A stretch of 64,000 nt of DNA, taken from Sphingobacteriales bacterium (GTDB taxonomy: Bacteria > Bacteroidota > Bacteroidia > Chitinophagales > Chitinophagaceae). The translations under genes were made by a program, and so were the position numbers. The stretch lies in assembly GCA_004144175.1 (NCBI GenBank), contig SEFT01000009.1:108876-172875 (forward strand). The letters are read 5' to 3'. The notes under the pieces are model-generated. The model worked only from the letters and a program-made list of their open reading frames with translations, did not search any database and had not been told where the DNA came from. Shown here piece by piece: positions 8,235 to 16,932 of this stretch (position 1 is the first letter of the stretch; each line of letters begins with the position of its first letter).

Positions 8235-8259
8235 AAAAGTTGAGTTATAACTCACTTTT
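8235..8259. promoter_or_regulatory. Palindrome between pseudo-receiver and XRE genes, probable operator
   Basis: AAAAGT-T-GAGTTATAACTC-ACTTTT. The 12-bp core GAGTTATAACTC (8242-8253) is a perfect palindrome and the flanking arms are near-complementary. It lies 43 nt from the pseudo-receiver start and 46 nt from the XRE start, a position expected for a shared operator bound by the XRE protein. Confidence 0.5.
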
Positions 8260-8304
8260 ATTTAGCTGATAAACTTCCATTTTGAGTGCTGCAACTGGCA
8301 ACTC

Positions 8305-8532
8305 ATGAGCGTTGAAGAAAGATATTCTATTGAAATAATACGTTTCGGAAAACGTTTAAGGCAAATACGGGAAGAAAAGAATCTTTCACAACTCGATATT
8401 GAGCTACAATCAGGAATAAATCGCACGGAGATTAGCAGAATCGAGAATGGCCAAAAGAATATTGAGTTCTATACAATCATTAAGCTGTCGGAAGCACTCG
8501 GCATTAAGCTTTCGACTTTGTTTACAGACTAG
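8305..8532 (+). CDS. XRE-family HTH transcriptional regulator
   Basis: 75 residues, a single helix-turn-helix domain: FGKRLRQIREEKNLSQLDIE, GINRTEISRIENGQKNI, IIKLSEALGIKLSTLF. It is related in layout to the XRE protein at 5397 but clearly distinct. It is divergent from the pseudo-receiver gene, and the intervening palindrome is a likely binding site. No effector gene follows it directly. Confidence 0.85.
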   Translation: MSVEERYSIEIIRFGKRLRQIREEKNLSQLDIELQSGINRTEISRIENGQKNIEFYTIIKLSEALGIKLSTLFTD

Positions 8533-9058
8533 TTATACGCAATCAATAGGTATATTATAGCTAAGTCTCAGGACGGAGCTTGGTATTCTTGCCATTAACC
8601 TGGCTCATATTATAGCTCCGCGTTTTCTTATCATGCACATCTGCCATACAGGCAAAACGAGTACAAACTTTATACCCCGTGGCTGCAAAAGAATATGGGG
8701 GTGTACATTCCCGGCTACCTCGCCATTGTAGCGTAATTTGCCTGGGAGATGAATCAACTATCTACCACAGGACCCTTATCGCCAAATGAACCAAAAAAAC
8801 ATCACTGCGTCCGCAGCTGTGCAACAGCTATACAGCTACACAACGGCAGCTACGCAGCAGCACAACACCTGCGTAACACCCGCACAGCAGCAGCACAACA
8901 GCACCTTTACAGCACCTTTACAACACCGTACGCAGCTATCATTCGGTCATTATACAGTAGCTACCCCGCTAATGAAAGCAAGTTTTTTCCCAGCGGGCAG
9001 TATGGGCACAAAAAAGCCCCGCAAATGCGGGGCCTGGAAATGATATATTGATATAAGA
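8533..9058. other. Gene-free stretch with a low-complexity CAG/CAC-rich segment
   Basis: About 525 bp with no gene I can support. Bases 8805-8940 are biased to short words such as CAGC, CACAAC, CAGCAG and ACAGCACC on the plus strand and produce Gln/Thr/His-rich spurious frames. The only clear signal is a minus-strand terminator for the cold-shock gene at 9009-9036. A 45-codon frame ending near 8731 reads plausibly (KLYTPWLQKNMGVYIPGYLA) but has no convincing start. Confidence 0.7.
9009..9036 (-). terminator. Terminator of cold-shock gene
   Basis: Read on the minus strand: GGCCCCGCATTTGCGGGGC followed by six T. It starts about 24 nt after the cold-shock stop codon at 9059. The same GCCCCGC stem type ends the second cold-shock gene. 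Confidence 0.85.
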
Positions 9059-9250
9059 TTAGATAACCTGAACGTTAACTGCATTTAAACCTTTCTGACC
9101 ATTTTGCACTTCATAAGACACTGAGCTGTTCTCGCGGATCTCGTCGATAAGACCTGTAACGTGAACAAAAATGTCCGGACCACCTGCTAAAGGCGTGATG
9201 AAACCGAAACCCTTGGTTTCATTGAAGAATTTTACTGTACCTTTTTGCAT
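9059..9250 (-). CDS. Cold-shock protein CspA family
   Basis: 63-residue single OB-fold RNA chaperone. The RNP1-like KGFGFITP and RNP2-like DIFVHV motifs are intact, and it begins MQKGTVKFFNETKG. It is nearly identical to the copy at 10882 but differs in the loop LAGGP and in ENSS. It lies just downstream of a conserved hypothetical gene, with its own promoter and terminator. Cold induction is known for the family but not shown here. Confidence 0.95.
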   Translation of the reverse strand: MQKGTVKFFNETKGFGFITPLAGGPDIFVHVTGLIDEIRENSSVSYEVQNGQKGLNAVNVQVI

Positions 9251-9278
9251 TGTATTGTTATTAAAAATGAATAAAGAT

Positions 9279-9310
9279 CAAAAATACAACATTTTTTCTA
9301 TATTTTGAAA
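9279..9310 (-). promoter_or_regulatory. Probable promoter of the first cold-shock gene
   Basis: On the minus strand, TTTC (9310-9307), 20 nt, then TATTTTTG (9286-9279), matching TAnnTTTG. It is 28 nt from the start codon, giving a leader of roughly 20 nt. That is much shorter than the long cold-responsive leader of E. coli cspA. Confidence 0.5.
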
Positions 9311-9340
9311 TAAATGTTTTTGCGCATCAATATGTCGGTA

Positions 9341-9616
9341 CTATATCCACCATACCCGCTGCTCTATCAGGTCATAAGATTTGATAAAGACTTTGCCAAT
9401 ATCGCCTGCACTCGAAAACATAGTAATAGAGTCGCCTGTCATTACCAGCTCTACCATGTCGTTCACTCTATTTATCGACCTGATCTCGAATGTGTCAGTA
9501 TGTTTCGGCCTGCTTTCGTCAAATATATTCTGCGGCTCGCCTTGTGTAGGAAATCGTTGGATGATATCGCCTTTGCGCAGCAGGGAGGTTTGCGACAGGG
9601 TACTGACCTTTTTCAT
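9341..9616 (-). CDS. Conserved hypothetical protein
   Basis: 91 residues starting MKKVSTLSQTSLLRKGDIIQ and ending in QRVWWI. Soluble, no signal peptide, mixed alpha/beta character. The minus strand is preferred over an overlapping plus-strand frame because it has a clean start, balanced composition and a sensible protein sequence. It lies between the cold-shock gene and the desaturase gene on the same strand. No function is assigned. Confidence 0.65.
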   Translation of the reverse strand: MKKVSTLSQTSLLRKGDIIQRFPTQGEPQNIFDESRPKHTDTFEIRSINRVNDMVELVMTGDSITMFSSAGDIGKVFIKSYDLIEQRVWWI

Positions 9617-9879
9617 AACATCTTTGTAATCTTACAAAGCGACATTGCCTTGCATAATCCGGCACATCGTGCCCACTATGGCAGCCAGCGAAGACTGAAG
9701 AGAAGAACTACACTTATCAGAGGAGGCCTGTGCTATTAATATAAGTGTACATATTTCGTGCCATTGGCTAATATATAAACCTCAGATGCACATAGCAGAT
9801 ATGAGGGGTGCGCATGCAACCCTTATACACAGTAGCTTACAGGCATAGCCTTTAGTGATTTATAATTCAGTAGTGGGTT

Positions 9880-10629
9880 CTACTCAGGCAATGGTACTGT
9901 AGCAACTTTCTGTATCTGTATGACATGGAGCTTATCGAGCAGCAATATTACCGGATATACAGGATCGAGCTCGTGCCACCTTACCCCGAAGTTAATTGCT
10001 GAGGGGCGCTTATGATGGTTGTTGTGATAAGATTCGCCAAGCATCAGTATATCTACAGAAAAGAGATTTTCTGAGGTATTCTTCAGGATGAAATTCTTGT
10101 AACCAAATTTGTGCGCAAACCAGTTAATAATGGCACCATGGAATGCACCCATAGCTGCAATAATAGGTAGCAATAAATACTGCCATGGCGATGTAGCGTA
10201 AAATGCAAAAAACAGGATGTAGGCGGCAAGCCATATACCACGGGACAATGTGGAATTCCCCCAGCGGTCGAACGATTGCCACTCGGGTAGGTTCTTTGTA
10301 TATTTTTCATCCACTGGTATTCTGTTCTTGAATATATCGGTATATATACGGCGGGTGCGTAGCATCATACTAAATATGTTGGATGAGAAATTTGGAGAAT
10401 GGGGATCGTCTTCGGTATCAGTATGCGCATGGTGCAACCTGTGCATAATGGCATAAGCGCGCGGGCTCATATAGTGCGACCCTTGTGTGATATATGTAAA
10501 GACGAAAAAGAAACGCTCCCATCCCTTGCTCATCTTAAAAGCTCCGTGCGATGCATATCTATGGTGAAAAAAGGTTTGTGAAAAAAGTGAGAGGTACCAA
10601 ATGGCAATGAAGAAAATAATTACAGGCAT
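9880..10629 (-). CDS. Acyl-CoA / fatty-acid desaturase
   Basis: 249-residue membrane di-iron desaturase. Three histidine clusters are visible: HHRYASH near residue 22, HRLHHAH near 64, and YHNNHH near 207. Hydrophobic segments lie at the start and around residues 130-170. Such enzymes introduce double bonds into acyl chains and keep membranes fluid in the cold. It is flanked on both sides by cold-shock genes on the same strand, which supports a cold-adaptation role. It is shorter than eukaryotic stearoyl-CoA desaturases but normal for bacterial members. Confidence 0.88.
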   Translation of the reverse strand: MPVIIFFIAIWYLSLFSQTFFHHRYASHGAFKMSKGWERFFFVFTYITQGSHYMSPRAYAIMHRLHHAHTDTEDDPHSPNFSSNIFSMMLRTRRIYTDIFKNRIPVDEKYTKNLPEWQSFDRWGNSTLSRGIWLAAYILFFAFYATSPWQYLLLPIIAAMGAFHGAIINWFAHKFGYKNFILKNTSENLFSVDILMLGESYHNNHHKRPSAINFGVRWHELDPVYPVILLLDKLHVIQIQKVATVPLPE

Positions 10630-10826
10630 ATTACTGGCTGGTATTTTAAGAAATAAACCAAACCAAGAAAGGAGTTGAATAAATTGGCTGTAGATATTAC
10701 CGGTGCCGGCGCCTAAAGAATTGAAATCTGATCTTGATGTGCATGCTAAAAACGCTTAGCAGTGATATGAAGGTAAGCCTATTTAGGTTAAGATAACGGT
10801 AATAATATTATAAGATCTACTAGCAA

Positions 10827-10857
10827 ATAAAAAAAAGCCCCGCTGGGCGGGGCTTTG
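10827..10857 (-). terminator. Terminator of second cold-shock gene
   Basis: Minus strand AAAGCCCCGCCCAGCGGGGCTTT followed by an eight-T run, about 25 nt past the stop at 10882. It separates the cold-shock gene from the desaturase, so the two are probably separate transcripts. Confidence 0.88.
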
Positions 10858-10881
10858 AAATGATATATAAACCGAATGAGC

Positions 10882-11073
10882 TTAGATAACTTTTACGTTA
10901 ACCGCGTTCAAACCTTTTTTACCATTCTGTACTTCGTAAGAAACCTTGTCGTTCTCACGGATCTCGTCAGCAAGACCTGAAACGTGAACAAAGATGTCTT
11001 GACCACCGTTAGATGGAGTAATGAAACCGAAACCTTTAGTTTCATTGAAGAATTTTACTGTACCTTCTTGCAT
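10882..11073 (-). CDS. Cold-shock protein CspA family (second copy)
   Basis: 63 residues, a single OB-fold with KGFGFITP and DIFVHV. Compared with the copy at 9059 it carries SNGGQ in the first loop and ENDKVSYEV later; most other positions are identical, so the pair is a recent duplication. A weak promoter (TAATTTCG at 11109-11102, one mismatch to TAnnTTTG) lies about 29 nt upstream. Confidence 0.95.
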   Translation of the reverse strand: MQEGTVKFFNETKGFGFITPSNGGQDIFVHVSGLADEIRENDKVSYEVQNGKKGLNAVNVKVI

Positions 11074-11168
11074 TGTATTAATTATAAAAATGAATAATGA
11101 CCGAAATTAAGGATTTAATATGGATAAAAAAATTAAAACATTGCTAAATACCCACGTAACTTCCCGCA

Positions 11169-11372
11169 ATGAAGGCAAGATCAAAGTTTTACATGGGCCA
11201 AAAGAAGGCGTTGAAGGAAATGTGTCACCCCAACGATCTTAAGAGCCTGCTGATAGCAGAGTATAACTCTTCGCAAAACATAGTGGTAAAGAAAGACATC
11301 ATGAAGATGATAGCGCAGATAGAGCAAGGCATTGCACCGGTAGATGCTACCGGCAAAATACAGGTTGGTTAA
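11169..11372 (+). CDS. Small hypothetical protein
   Basis: 67 residues, basic at the N-terminus (MKARSKFYMGQKKALKEM), predicted mostly helical, no signal peptide or membrane segment. The start lacks a strong Shine-Dalgarno sequence, which is usual in Bacteroidota. It is divergent from the second cold-shock gene. Family not recognised. Confidence 0.5.
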   Translation: MKARSKFYMGQKKALKEMCHPNDLKSLLIAEYNSSQNIVVKKDIMKMIAQIEQGIAPVDATGKIQVG

Positions 11373-11584
11373 TAACGCTTTTCATACTGGCAAACACTTC
11401 TGTTGTCGTTATACACTTATAACGGCCAGGGGGAAATATAATCTGTTTTATAGCTTATAAAGGGGTATCTTTACTGTATTACAAGGCATTTCGCTTTCTC
11501 TGATCGCTTCTCTTTTTCTCCTTCAGTCTTCGCTTCTCGCCCTGCTTTGCAGTTTATTTTTTACGCAGTTCATACTCCTTCTAT

Positions 11585-11785
11585 ATGCAGGTCTTCAAAT
11601 TTATTTTTGCCAATAATGCTATTCTCAATTGTACCCCGCTCTATGGCCGCGACATAGATGGCACCTACACTTACGAGCACGATAACGGCTCGCTCACCTA
11701 TGCCATGGTAAAGGCCAGCTCTGAAGATGAAGCCTACAGGATATGCAAGCGAATAATAGCAGAGTTTACCGGCGCTACTATATAA
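11585..11785 (+). CDS. Small hypothetical protein
   Basis: 66 residues with a compact alpha/beta look: MQVFKFIFANNAILNC, then YEHDNGSLTYAMVKASSEDE, then a helix AYRICKRIIAEF. Soluble. It lies in front of the arylsulfotransferase-like gene with a 65-bp gap, so it might be co-transcribed. Function unknown. Confidence 0.5.
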   Translation: MQVFKFIFANNAILNCTPLYGRDIDGTYTYEHDNGSLTYAMVKASSEDEAYRICKRIIAEFTGATI

Positions 11786-11850
11786 GCAGCAAGGCTTGTG
11801 AATGCCCCGGGCATTATATAGCAGGTCTTTGATAACTTAGTGCATAGAAT

Positions 11851-13272
11851 ATGCATAGGTTAAACGTTTCAGGGTTATTGCGGTTGCATCATAGGCTTAC
11901 AATGCCGGTGCTACTGTTATTGGTTTTTATATCTACAGCTGGTGTTTCGCTGGCGCAGATGCGGCCTGCACCGGGTGCAGTACTGCACTACCGCATGGCA
12001 GGCTTTTCCTTCCCGAAGTTGAAAGGCGCTACAGAGTATACGCTCCATGTATACGAAGCAGATCATAAGGTACTACTCAAGCCAATCATAACGAAGGCCA
12101 TCAATGAGAATAGGGTGATTGCCACGCTGCCTGCATTTGGTAGAAAGTATAGCTGGCAGGTGATATACCAAAGCAAAGGCAGACAGGTAGGCAAAAGCAA
12201 GATGCAGTATTTCTCCGTCGCTGCCAATCCCTATGCCGATACATCGAGGGCGCGTATAGTAGTAGTGGACAGCGCTGCTAAGTATAGTGATATGCTGGTG
12301 TTCTTCGACAACACCCGTACGCTATACAATATGAAGGGTGAACCGCTTTGGTTTGTACCCTTCATCAAGGGAATGACTGACAGCACCCAGGGCGACTTAC
12401 GCGACCTGAAGATAACCGACGACGGTACCATCACCTTCATGACTACGCGCAACGTATATGAGATGGACTACGACGGCCATATCCTCTGGAAGAGTATTAC
12501 TCCCGATACTACCGAAAAGAATATAGAGCAGTATCACCACGAGTTTACCAAACTAAAGGATGGCCGCTACATCACCATGAAGGACCGCTGGCTGGATAGT
12601 GCCCATACACACTGCGCATCGGTAGTAATGTATAACCGCAACCACAAGATCGTGTGGGACTGGAACGCCTGTAAATACCTGCAAGGGTCCACCACATCTA
12701 TGCACCTCAACGCATTCTACCTCGACCTGGAGGATAGTGCCCTCTATACCAGCTACCGCAATTCCTGCATGGTCATCAGGAGCAAATATCCTGAAGGCAA
12801 TATAGTAGCTAAGTATGGCACCGAAAAGCAAGGCAAGGCGCTGTTCTACTATCAGCATAATTGCACTATTAATAGCGATGGCAACCTGATGCTGTTTAAT
12901 AATAATTTCGACATTAATCAACCAATAGAAATACGCAATAACAGTATACCTACGGTGGCTATATTTAAAGAGCCGGTAAGTGCTGCCGATACGCTCGAAA
13001 AGGTCTGGGAATTCGCCACCAAAATTGATACCCTTGTGAAGCCGATGTCTTCGGCAGGGGGTAAGGTAGATGAGCTGGAGCACGGTGACTACCTGGTATG
13101 CACCGGCCTGCCGGGCAGGGTCTTTATCGTAACCAAGGAAAAGCAGGTACTGTGGAATGTACTAACTCAAAAGAAAGATGCAGAAGGCTGGAAGCCTTAT
13201 CCGATATACCGCACCAGCCCCGTACGCCGGCATCAGCTAGAGCAACTGATATTTGGAAGCCCGGCGAAGTAG
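11851..13272 (+). CDS. Secreted arylsulfotransferase-like beta-propeller protein
   Basis: 473 residues. An N-terminal hydrophobic segment ending in VSLAQ looks like a signal peptide. A short beta domain follows (about 35-120; FPKLKGATEYTLHVYEADHK). The rest matches the arylsulfotransferase (ASST)-like propeller pattern: LKITDDGTITFMT, YHHEFTKLKDGRYITM, KIVWDWNA, MHLNAFYLD. The family moves sulfuryl groups between phenols in Gram-negative members, but many Bacteroidota relatives are uncharacterised. HH in YHHEF and the histidine of MHLNAF are candidate active-site residues. Moderate certainty on family, low on substrate. Confidence 0.65.
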   Translation: MHRLNVSGLLRLHHRLTMPVLLLLVFISTAGVSLAQMRPAPGAVLHYRMAGFSFPKLKGATEYTLHVYEADHKVLLKPIITKAINENRVIATLPAFGRKYSWQVIYQSKGRQVGKSKMQYFSVAANPYADTSRARIVVVDSAAKYSDMLVFFDNTRTLYNMKGEPLWFVPFIKGMTDSTQGDLRDLKITDDGTITFMTTRNVYEMDYDGHILWKSITPDTTEKNIEQYHHEFTKLKDGRYITMKDRWLDSAHTHCASVVMYNRNHKIVWDWNACKYLQGSTTSMHLNAFYLDLEDSALYTSYRNSCMVIRSKYPEGNIVAKYGTEKQGKALFYYQHNCTINSDGNLMLFNNNFDINQPIEIRNNSIPTVAIFKEPVSAADTLEKVWEFATKIDTLVKPMSSAGGKVDELEHGDYLVCTGLPGRVFIVTKEKQVLWNVLTQKKDAEGWKPYPIYRTSPVRRHQLEQLIFGSPAK

Positions 13273-13343
13273 CAACACATGTTATAAATAGAAACGGCTC
13301 ATCAAGGATGGGCCGTTTCTGTTATATGCTTTCTATTTGCTTG

Positions 13344-16300
13344 CTACATATTCCTGCGGTACTGTCCACCTACTTCAAATAGTGCCTTGGTGATCTGGCC
13401 CAGAGAGCAGTATTTCACGGTCTCCATCAGTTCAGCAAATACGTTCTCGTTATGGATGGCTTTGCGCTGCAGGTTGCGGAGCATGTCCTGTCCTTTATCG
13501 CCGCTGCGCTTCCACAGGTTTTGTACTGTACCTATCTGGAATTCTTTCTCTTCGGTAGTAGAGCGTATCACCTCCTGCGGTATCACCGTTGGCGACCCTT
13601 TACTGCTCAGGAAGGTATTTACACCGATGATCGGGTATTCACCTGTATGCTTCAGCGTTTCGTAGTACAGGCTTTCTTCCTGTATCTTACCGCGCTGGTA
13701 CATAGTCTCCATGGCACCCAGTACGCCACCGCGCTCGGTAATGCGGTCAAACTCTGTAAGCACTGCTTCCTCCACCAGCTCGGTCAGCTCTTCGATGATG
13801 AAGGAGCCTTGCAGCGGGTTCTCGTTCTTAGCAAGCCCCAGCTCTTTGTTAATGATGAGCTGTATGGCCATCGCACGGCGCACGCTTTCTTCGGTAGGCG
13901 TTGTGATGGCCTCGTCGTAAGCGTTTGTATGCAGGGAGTTACAGTTATCGTATATCGCATACAGCGCCTGTAGCGTTGTGCGTATATCGTTGAAGTCGAT
14001 CTCCTGCGCGTGCAGTGAACGGCCCGATGTCTGGATGTGGTACTTCAGCATTTGCGAACGCTCATTGCCTCCATACTTATACTTCATGGCCTTGGCCCAT
14101 ATACGGCGCGATACACGTCCTATCACACTATACTCAGGGTCTACACCATTGCTGAAGAAGAACGAAAGGTTCGGTGCAAAGTCGTCGATCTTCATGCCGC
14201 GGCTCAGGTAGTACTCTACAAAGGTGAAACCATTAGAGAGCGTAAATGCAAGCTGCGATATAGGATTGGCACCCGCTTCGGCTATGTGGTAGCCACTGAT
14301 AGATACGGAGTAGAAGTTGCGTACGCCTTCGTTGATGAAGTACTGCTGCACATCACCCATCACACGGAGTGAAAACTCTGTAGAGAAGATACAGGTATTC
14401 TGTGCCTGGTCTTCTTTCAGTATATCTGCCTGTACGGTACCGCGTACCGCTTTCAGCGTGTCTACTTTTATCTTATTGTACACATCGGCAGGCAGCACCT
14501 GGTCGCCGGTTACGCCCAGCAGCATTAGGCCAAGGCCATCGTTACCTTCAGGTAATGAACCCTCGGCACCACCGCCAAATACAGATGGATTATAAGTAGG
14601 GCGTTTTGCGCCTTTCTCTTTATAGATGGCCTCTATCTTTTTATTCACCTCATCTTCCAGCCCGTTCTGCTTGATGTATATCTCGCACTGCTGGTCTATG
14701 GCTGCATTCATAAAGAAGGCAGTAATAGTAGGTGCAGGACCGTTAATGGTCATCGATACCGATGTCTTAGGATCGGCCAGGTTGAAACCACTATATAGTT
14801 TCTTGGCATCGTCTAGGCAGCAAACGTTCACACCGGAGTTACCAACCTTACCGTAGATATCGGGACGGTGATCAGGGTCTTGTCCATAGAGCGTCACACT
14901 ATCAAACGCTGTACTCAGGCGCTTTGCAGGCATACCCAGCGATACGTAGTGGAAACGTTTATTGGTACGCTCAGGGCCACCCTCACCTGCAAACATACGA
15001 GTCGGGTCTTCACCCTCGCGCTTGAACGGATAGATACCCGAAGCATACGGGAACTCACCAGGGAAGTTCTCACTCAGCGCCCATTGCAATATCTCGCCCC
15101 AAGCCTCAAAGCGTGGTACGGCTACTTTTGGTATCTGCGTATGCGATAACGATTCTGAGTGTGTTTTTATCTTCAGCTCTTTATCACGCACCTTGAACAC
15201 ATAGTATTCGTCGGTAAAGAGTGCTTTCTTCTTTGTCCAGTTGTCGAGCAGTTGCTTGTTCTTAGGGTCGAGGTCCAGCTCTGTTTTGCTGTATACTTCC
15301 TGCAGCGATTTTACCAGGCGGTCTTTGTCTTCTATATCGCTGCCTTGTATGGTCTGTATAGTTTTGTGTATACCGAAGAGCTTCTGAGCCACCGCCGCCT
15401 GGTCCTTGGTCCACTGGTCGTACTTACGGTTGTTCTCCGATATTTCGCTCAGGTAGCGGGTACGCGCAGGGGGTATGATGTATATCTTCTCACTCATCTC
15501 GTCGCTGATCATGAAGCTCGATTTGAGCGCTTCGATACCGGTCTTACGAACCACGGTATCCATCAGCGATTTGTACATCGTGTTGGTTCCGGGGTCGTTG
15601 AACTGCGAGGCGATGGTGCCGAACACCGGCATGTCGTCTGCATTCTTATCGAACAGCTTGTGGTTGCGCTGGTATTGCTTCTTCACATCACGCAGGGCAT
15701 CCATAGCGCCGCGCTTGTCGAATTTGTTGATAACAACGATATCAGCAAAGTCCAGCATGTCTATCTTCTCCAGCTGTGTAGCGGCACCGTATTCGGGTGT
15801 CATTACATACAGGCTCATATCGCTGTAGTCTGTTATCTGCGTATCGCTCTGGCCGATGCCCGAAGTTTCGAGAATGATCAGGTCGTACTTGGCAGCCTTC
15901 AGGATGTTCACTGCGTCGAAGATGTATTTCGATACAGCCAGGTTGCTCTGGCGGGTTGCCATCGAGCGCATATATACACGCTCGTTGCGGATGGCGTTCA
16001 TGCGTATACGGTCGCCCAGCAAGGCACCACCGGTTTTCTTTTTCGATGGGTCAACAGAGATAATACCGATGTGCTTATCCTTAAAGTCGAGCAGGAAACG
16101 GCGCACGATCTCATCTACCAGCGAGCTTTTACCTGCACCACCCGTACCGGTTATACCTAGTACCGGGGTAGTAGATGTAGCAGCGGTATCAGCTATCTTT
16201 TTGAGCATAGCCTGTGTTTCAGGCAGCTCATGATAGTTTTCTGCTGCCGATATAAGGCGCGCTATCGATTTGGTATCTTTTTCCGCAAGGTGCCCCGCTT

Positions 16301-16748
16301 CGCCATTCAGCTGGTTGCCGGTAGGGTAGTCGCTTGTTTTCAGCAGGTCGTCTATCATGCCCTGCAGGCCCATAGCACGGCCATCATCGGGCGAGTAGAT
16401 GCGTGTAATACCATAGGCATGCAGCTCATCAATCTCGCTGGGCAGTATCACACCACCACCGCCGCCAAATATTTTTATATGCCCGCATTCGCGTTCCTTC
16501 AGCAGGTCGTACATGTATTTGAAGTACTCGATATGCCCGCCCTGGTAAGAGGTAATGGCGATCGCATTCGCATCTTCCTGTATCGCACAGTCAACTACAT
16601 CCTGCACACTACGGTCGTGACCAAGGTGTATCACTTCGGCACCTGTACTTTGCATTACCCGGCGCATGATGTTGATCGCAGCATCGTGCCCGTCGAAGAG
16701 CGAAGCTGCCGTTACTATACGCACTTTATGCTGGGGGGTATACGACAT
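13344..16748 (-). CDS. icmF: Fused isobutyryl-CoA mutase IcmF (B12-dependent)
   Basis: 1134-residue fusion that isomerises isobutyryl-CoA and n-butyryl-CoA using adenosylcobalamin. Residues 1-140 form the B12-binding domain, with DGHDAA at 19-24 carrying the axial His21 (a variant of DxHxxG). Residues about 185-420 are a MeaB-type G-protein chaperone with Walker [13 protein letters not shown] at 198-209 and NKFDKRG. The C-terminal 600 residues are the mutase. The segment [14 protein letters not shown] carries the phenylalanine typical of IcmF rather than the tyrosine of methylmalonyl-CoA mutase. The gene stands alone, with its own promoter. Confidence 0.95.
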   Translation of the reverse strand: MSYTPQHKVRIVTAASLFDGHDAAINIMRRVMQSTGAEVIHLGHDRSVQDVVDCAIQEDANAIAITSYQGGHIEYFKYMYDLLKERECGHIKIFGGGGGVILPSEIDELHAYGITRIYSPDDGRAMGLQGMIDDLLKTSDYPTGNQLNGEAGHLAEKDTKSIARLISAAENYHELPETQAMLKKIADTAATSTTPVLGITGTGGAGKSSLVDEIVRRFLLDFKDKHIGIISVDPSKKKTGGALLGDRIRMNAIRNERVYMRSMATRQSNLAVSKYIFDAVNILKAAKYDLIILETSGIGQSDTQITDYSDMSLYVMTPEYGAATQLEKIDMLDFADIVVINKFDKRGAMDALRDVKKQYQRNHKLFDKNADDMPVFGTIASQFNDPGTNTMYKSLMDTVVRKTGIEALKSSFMISDEMSEKIYIIPPARTRYLSEISENNRKYDQWTKDQAAVAQKLFGIHKTIQTIQGSDIEDKDRLVKSLQEVYSKTELDLDPKNKQLLDNWTKKKALFTDEYYVFKVRDKELKIKTHSESLSHTQIPKVAVPRFEAWGEILQWALSENFPGEFPYASGIYPFKREGEDPTRMFAGEGGPERTNKRFHYVSLGMPAKRLSTAFDSVTLYGQDPDHRPDIYGKVGNSGVNVCCLDDAKKLYSGFNLADPKTSVSMTINGPAPTITAFFMNAAIDQQCEIYIKQNGLEDEVNKKIEAIYKEKGAKRPTYNPSVFGGGAEGSLPEGNDGLGLMLLGVTGDQVLPADVYNKIKVDTLKAVRGTVQADILKEDQAQNTCIFSTEFSLRVMGDVQQYFINEGVRNFYSVSISGYHIAEAGANPISQLAFTLSNGFTFVEYYLSRGMKIDDFAPNLSFFFSNGVDPEYSVIGRVSRRIWAKAMKYKYGGNERSQMLKYHIQTSGRSLHAQEIDFNDIRTTLQALYAIYDNCNSLHTNAYDEAITTPTEESVRRAMAIQLIINKELGLAKNENPLQGSFIIEELTELVEEAVLTEFDRITERGGVLGAMETMYQRGKIQEESLYYETLKHTGEYPIIGVNTFLSSKGSPTVIPQEVIRSTTEEKEFQIGTVQNLWKRSGDKGQDMLRNLQRKAIHNENVFAELMETVKYCSLGQITKALFEVGGQYRRNM

Positions 16749-16821
16749 ATAAGAAAAGTTAGTTTGGAATGATGTGTTTCTATTTATCAGATTGACTTTG
16801 CCTTCATGACAGAAAGGCTCG

Positions 16822-16829
16822 CAAAGTTA
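16822..16829 (-). promoter_or_regulatory. -7 element of icmF promoter
   Basis: Minus-strand TAACTTTG matches the TAnnTTTG consensus. It lies 74 nt upstream of the icmF start. No clear TTTG is seen at the -33 position, only a T-rich stretch. No cobalamin riboswitch was recognised in the leader. Confidence 0.4.
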
Positions 16830-16876
16830 CAAAATGGCGGAAAAAGAATGTGTAAAATGCCCTGTGGCAGCTAAAA

Positions 16877-16905
16877 TAAAAAAGCGACGTAATACGTCGC
16901 TTTTT
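16877..16905. terminator. Bidirectional terminator between outer-membrane protein and icmF
   Basis: AAAAAAGCGACGT-AAT-ACGTCGCTTTTT. A perfect stem with A and T runs on both sides. It serves the minus-strand outer-membrane protein gene (stop at 16933). Confidence 0.85.
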
Positions 16906-16932
16906 CTCTGATATTATAAAGTTAGACAAAGA

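Noticed and set aside
8749..9051. Two overlapping plus-strand frames of 85-100 codons
   Set aside because: Gln/Thr/His-rich low-complexity translation from a repetitive segment, running into the cold-shock terminator.
9824..9832. DnaA-box-like TTATACACA, and TGTGCATAA at 10440-10448
   Set aside because: Two isolated matches about 600 bp apart, one inside the desaturase gene; no cluster or AT-rich unwinding region, so not an origin.
15159..16160. 333-codon plus-strand frame opposite icmF
   Set aside because: Antisense shadow of a highly conserved gene; translation is His/Val/Tyr-biased without any recognisable domain.
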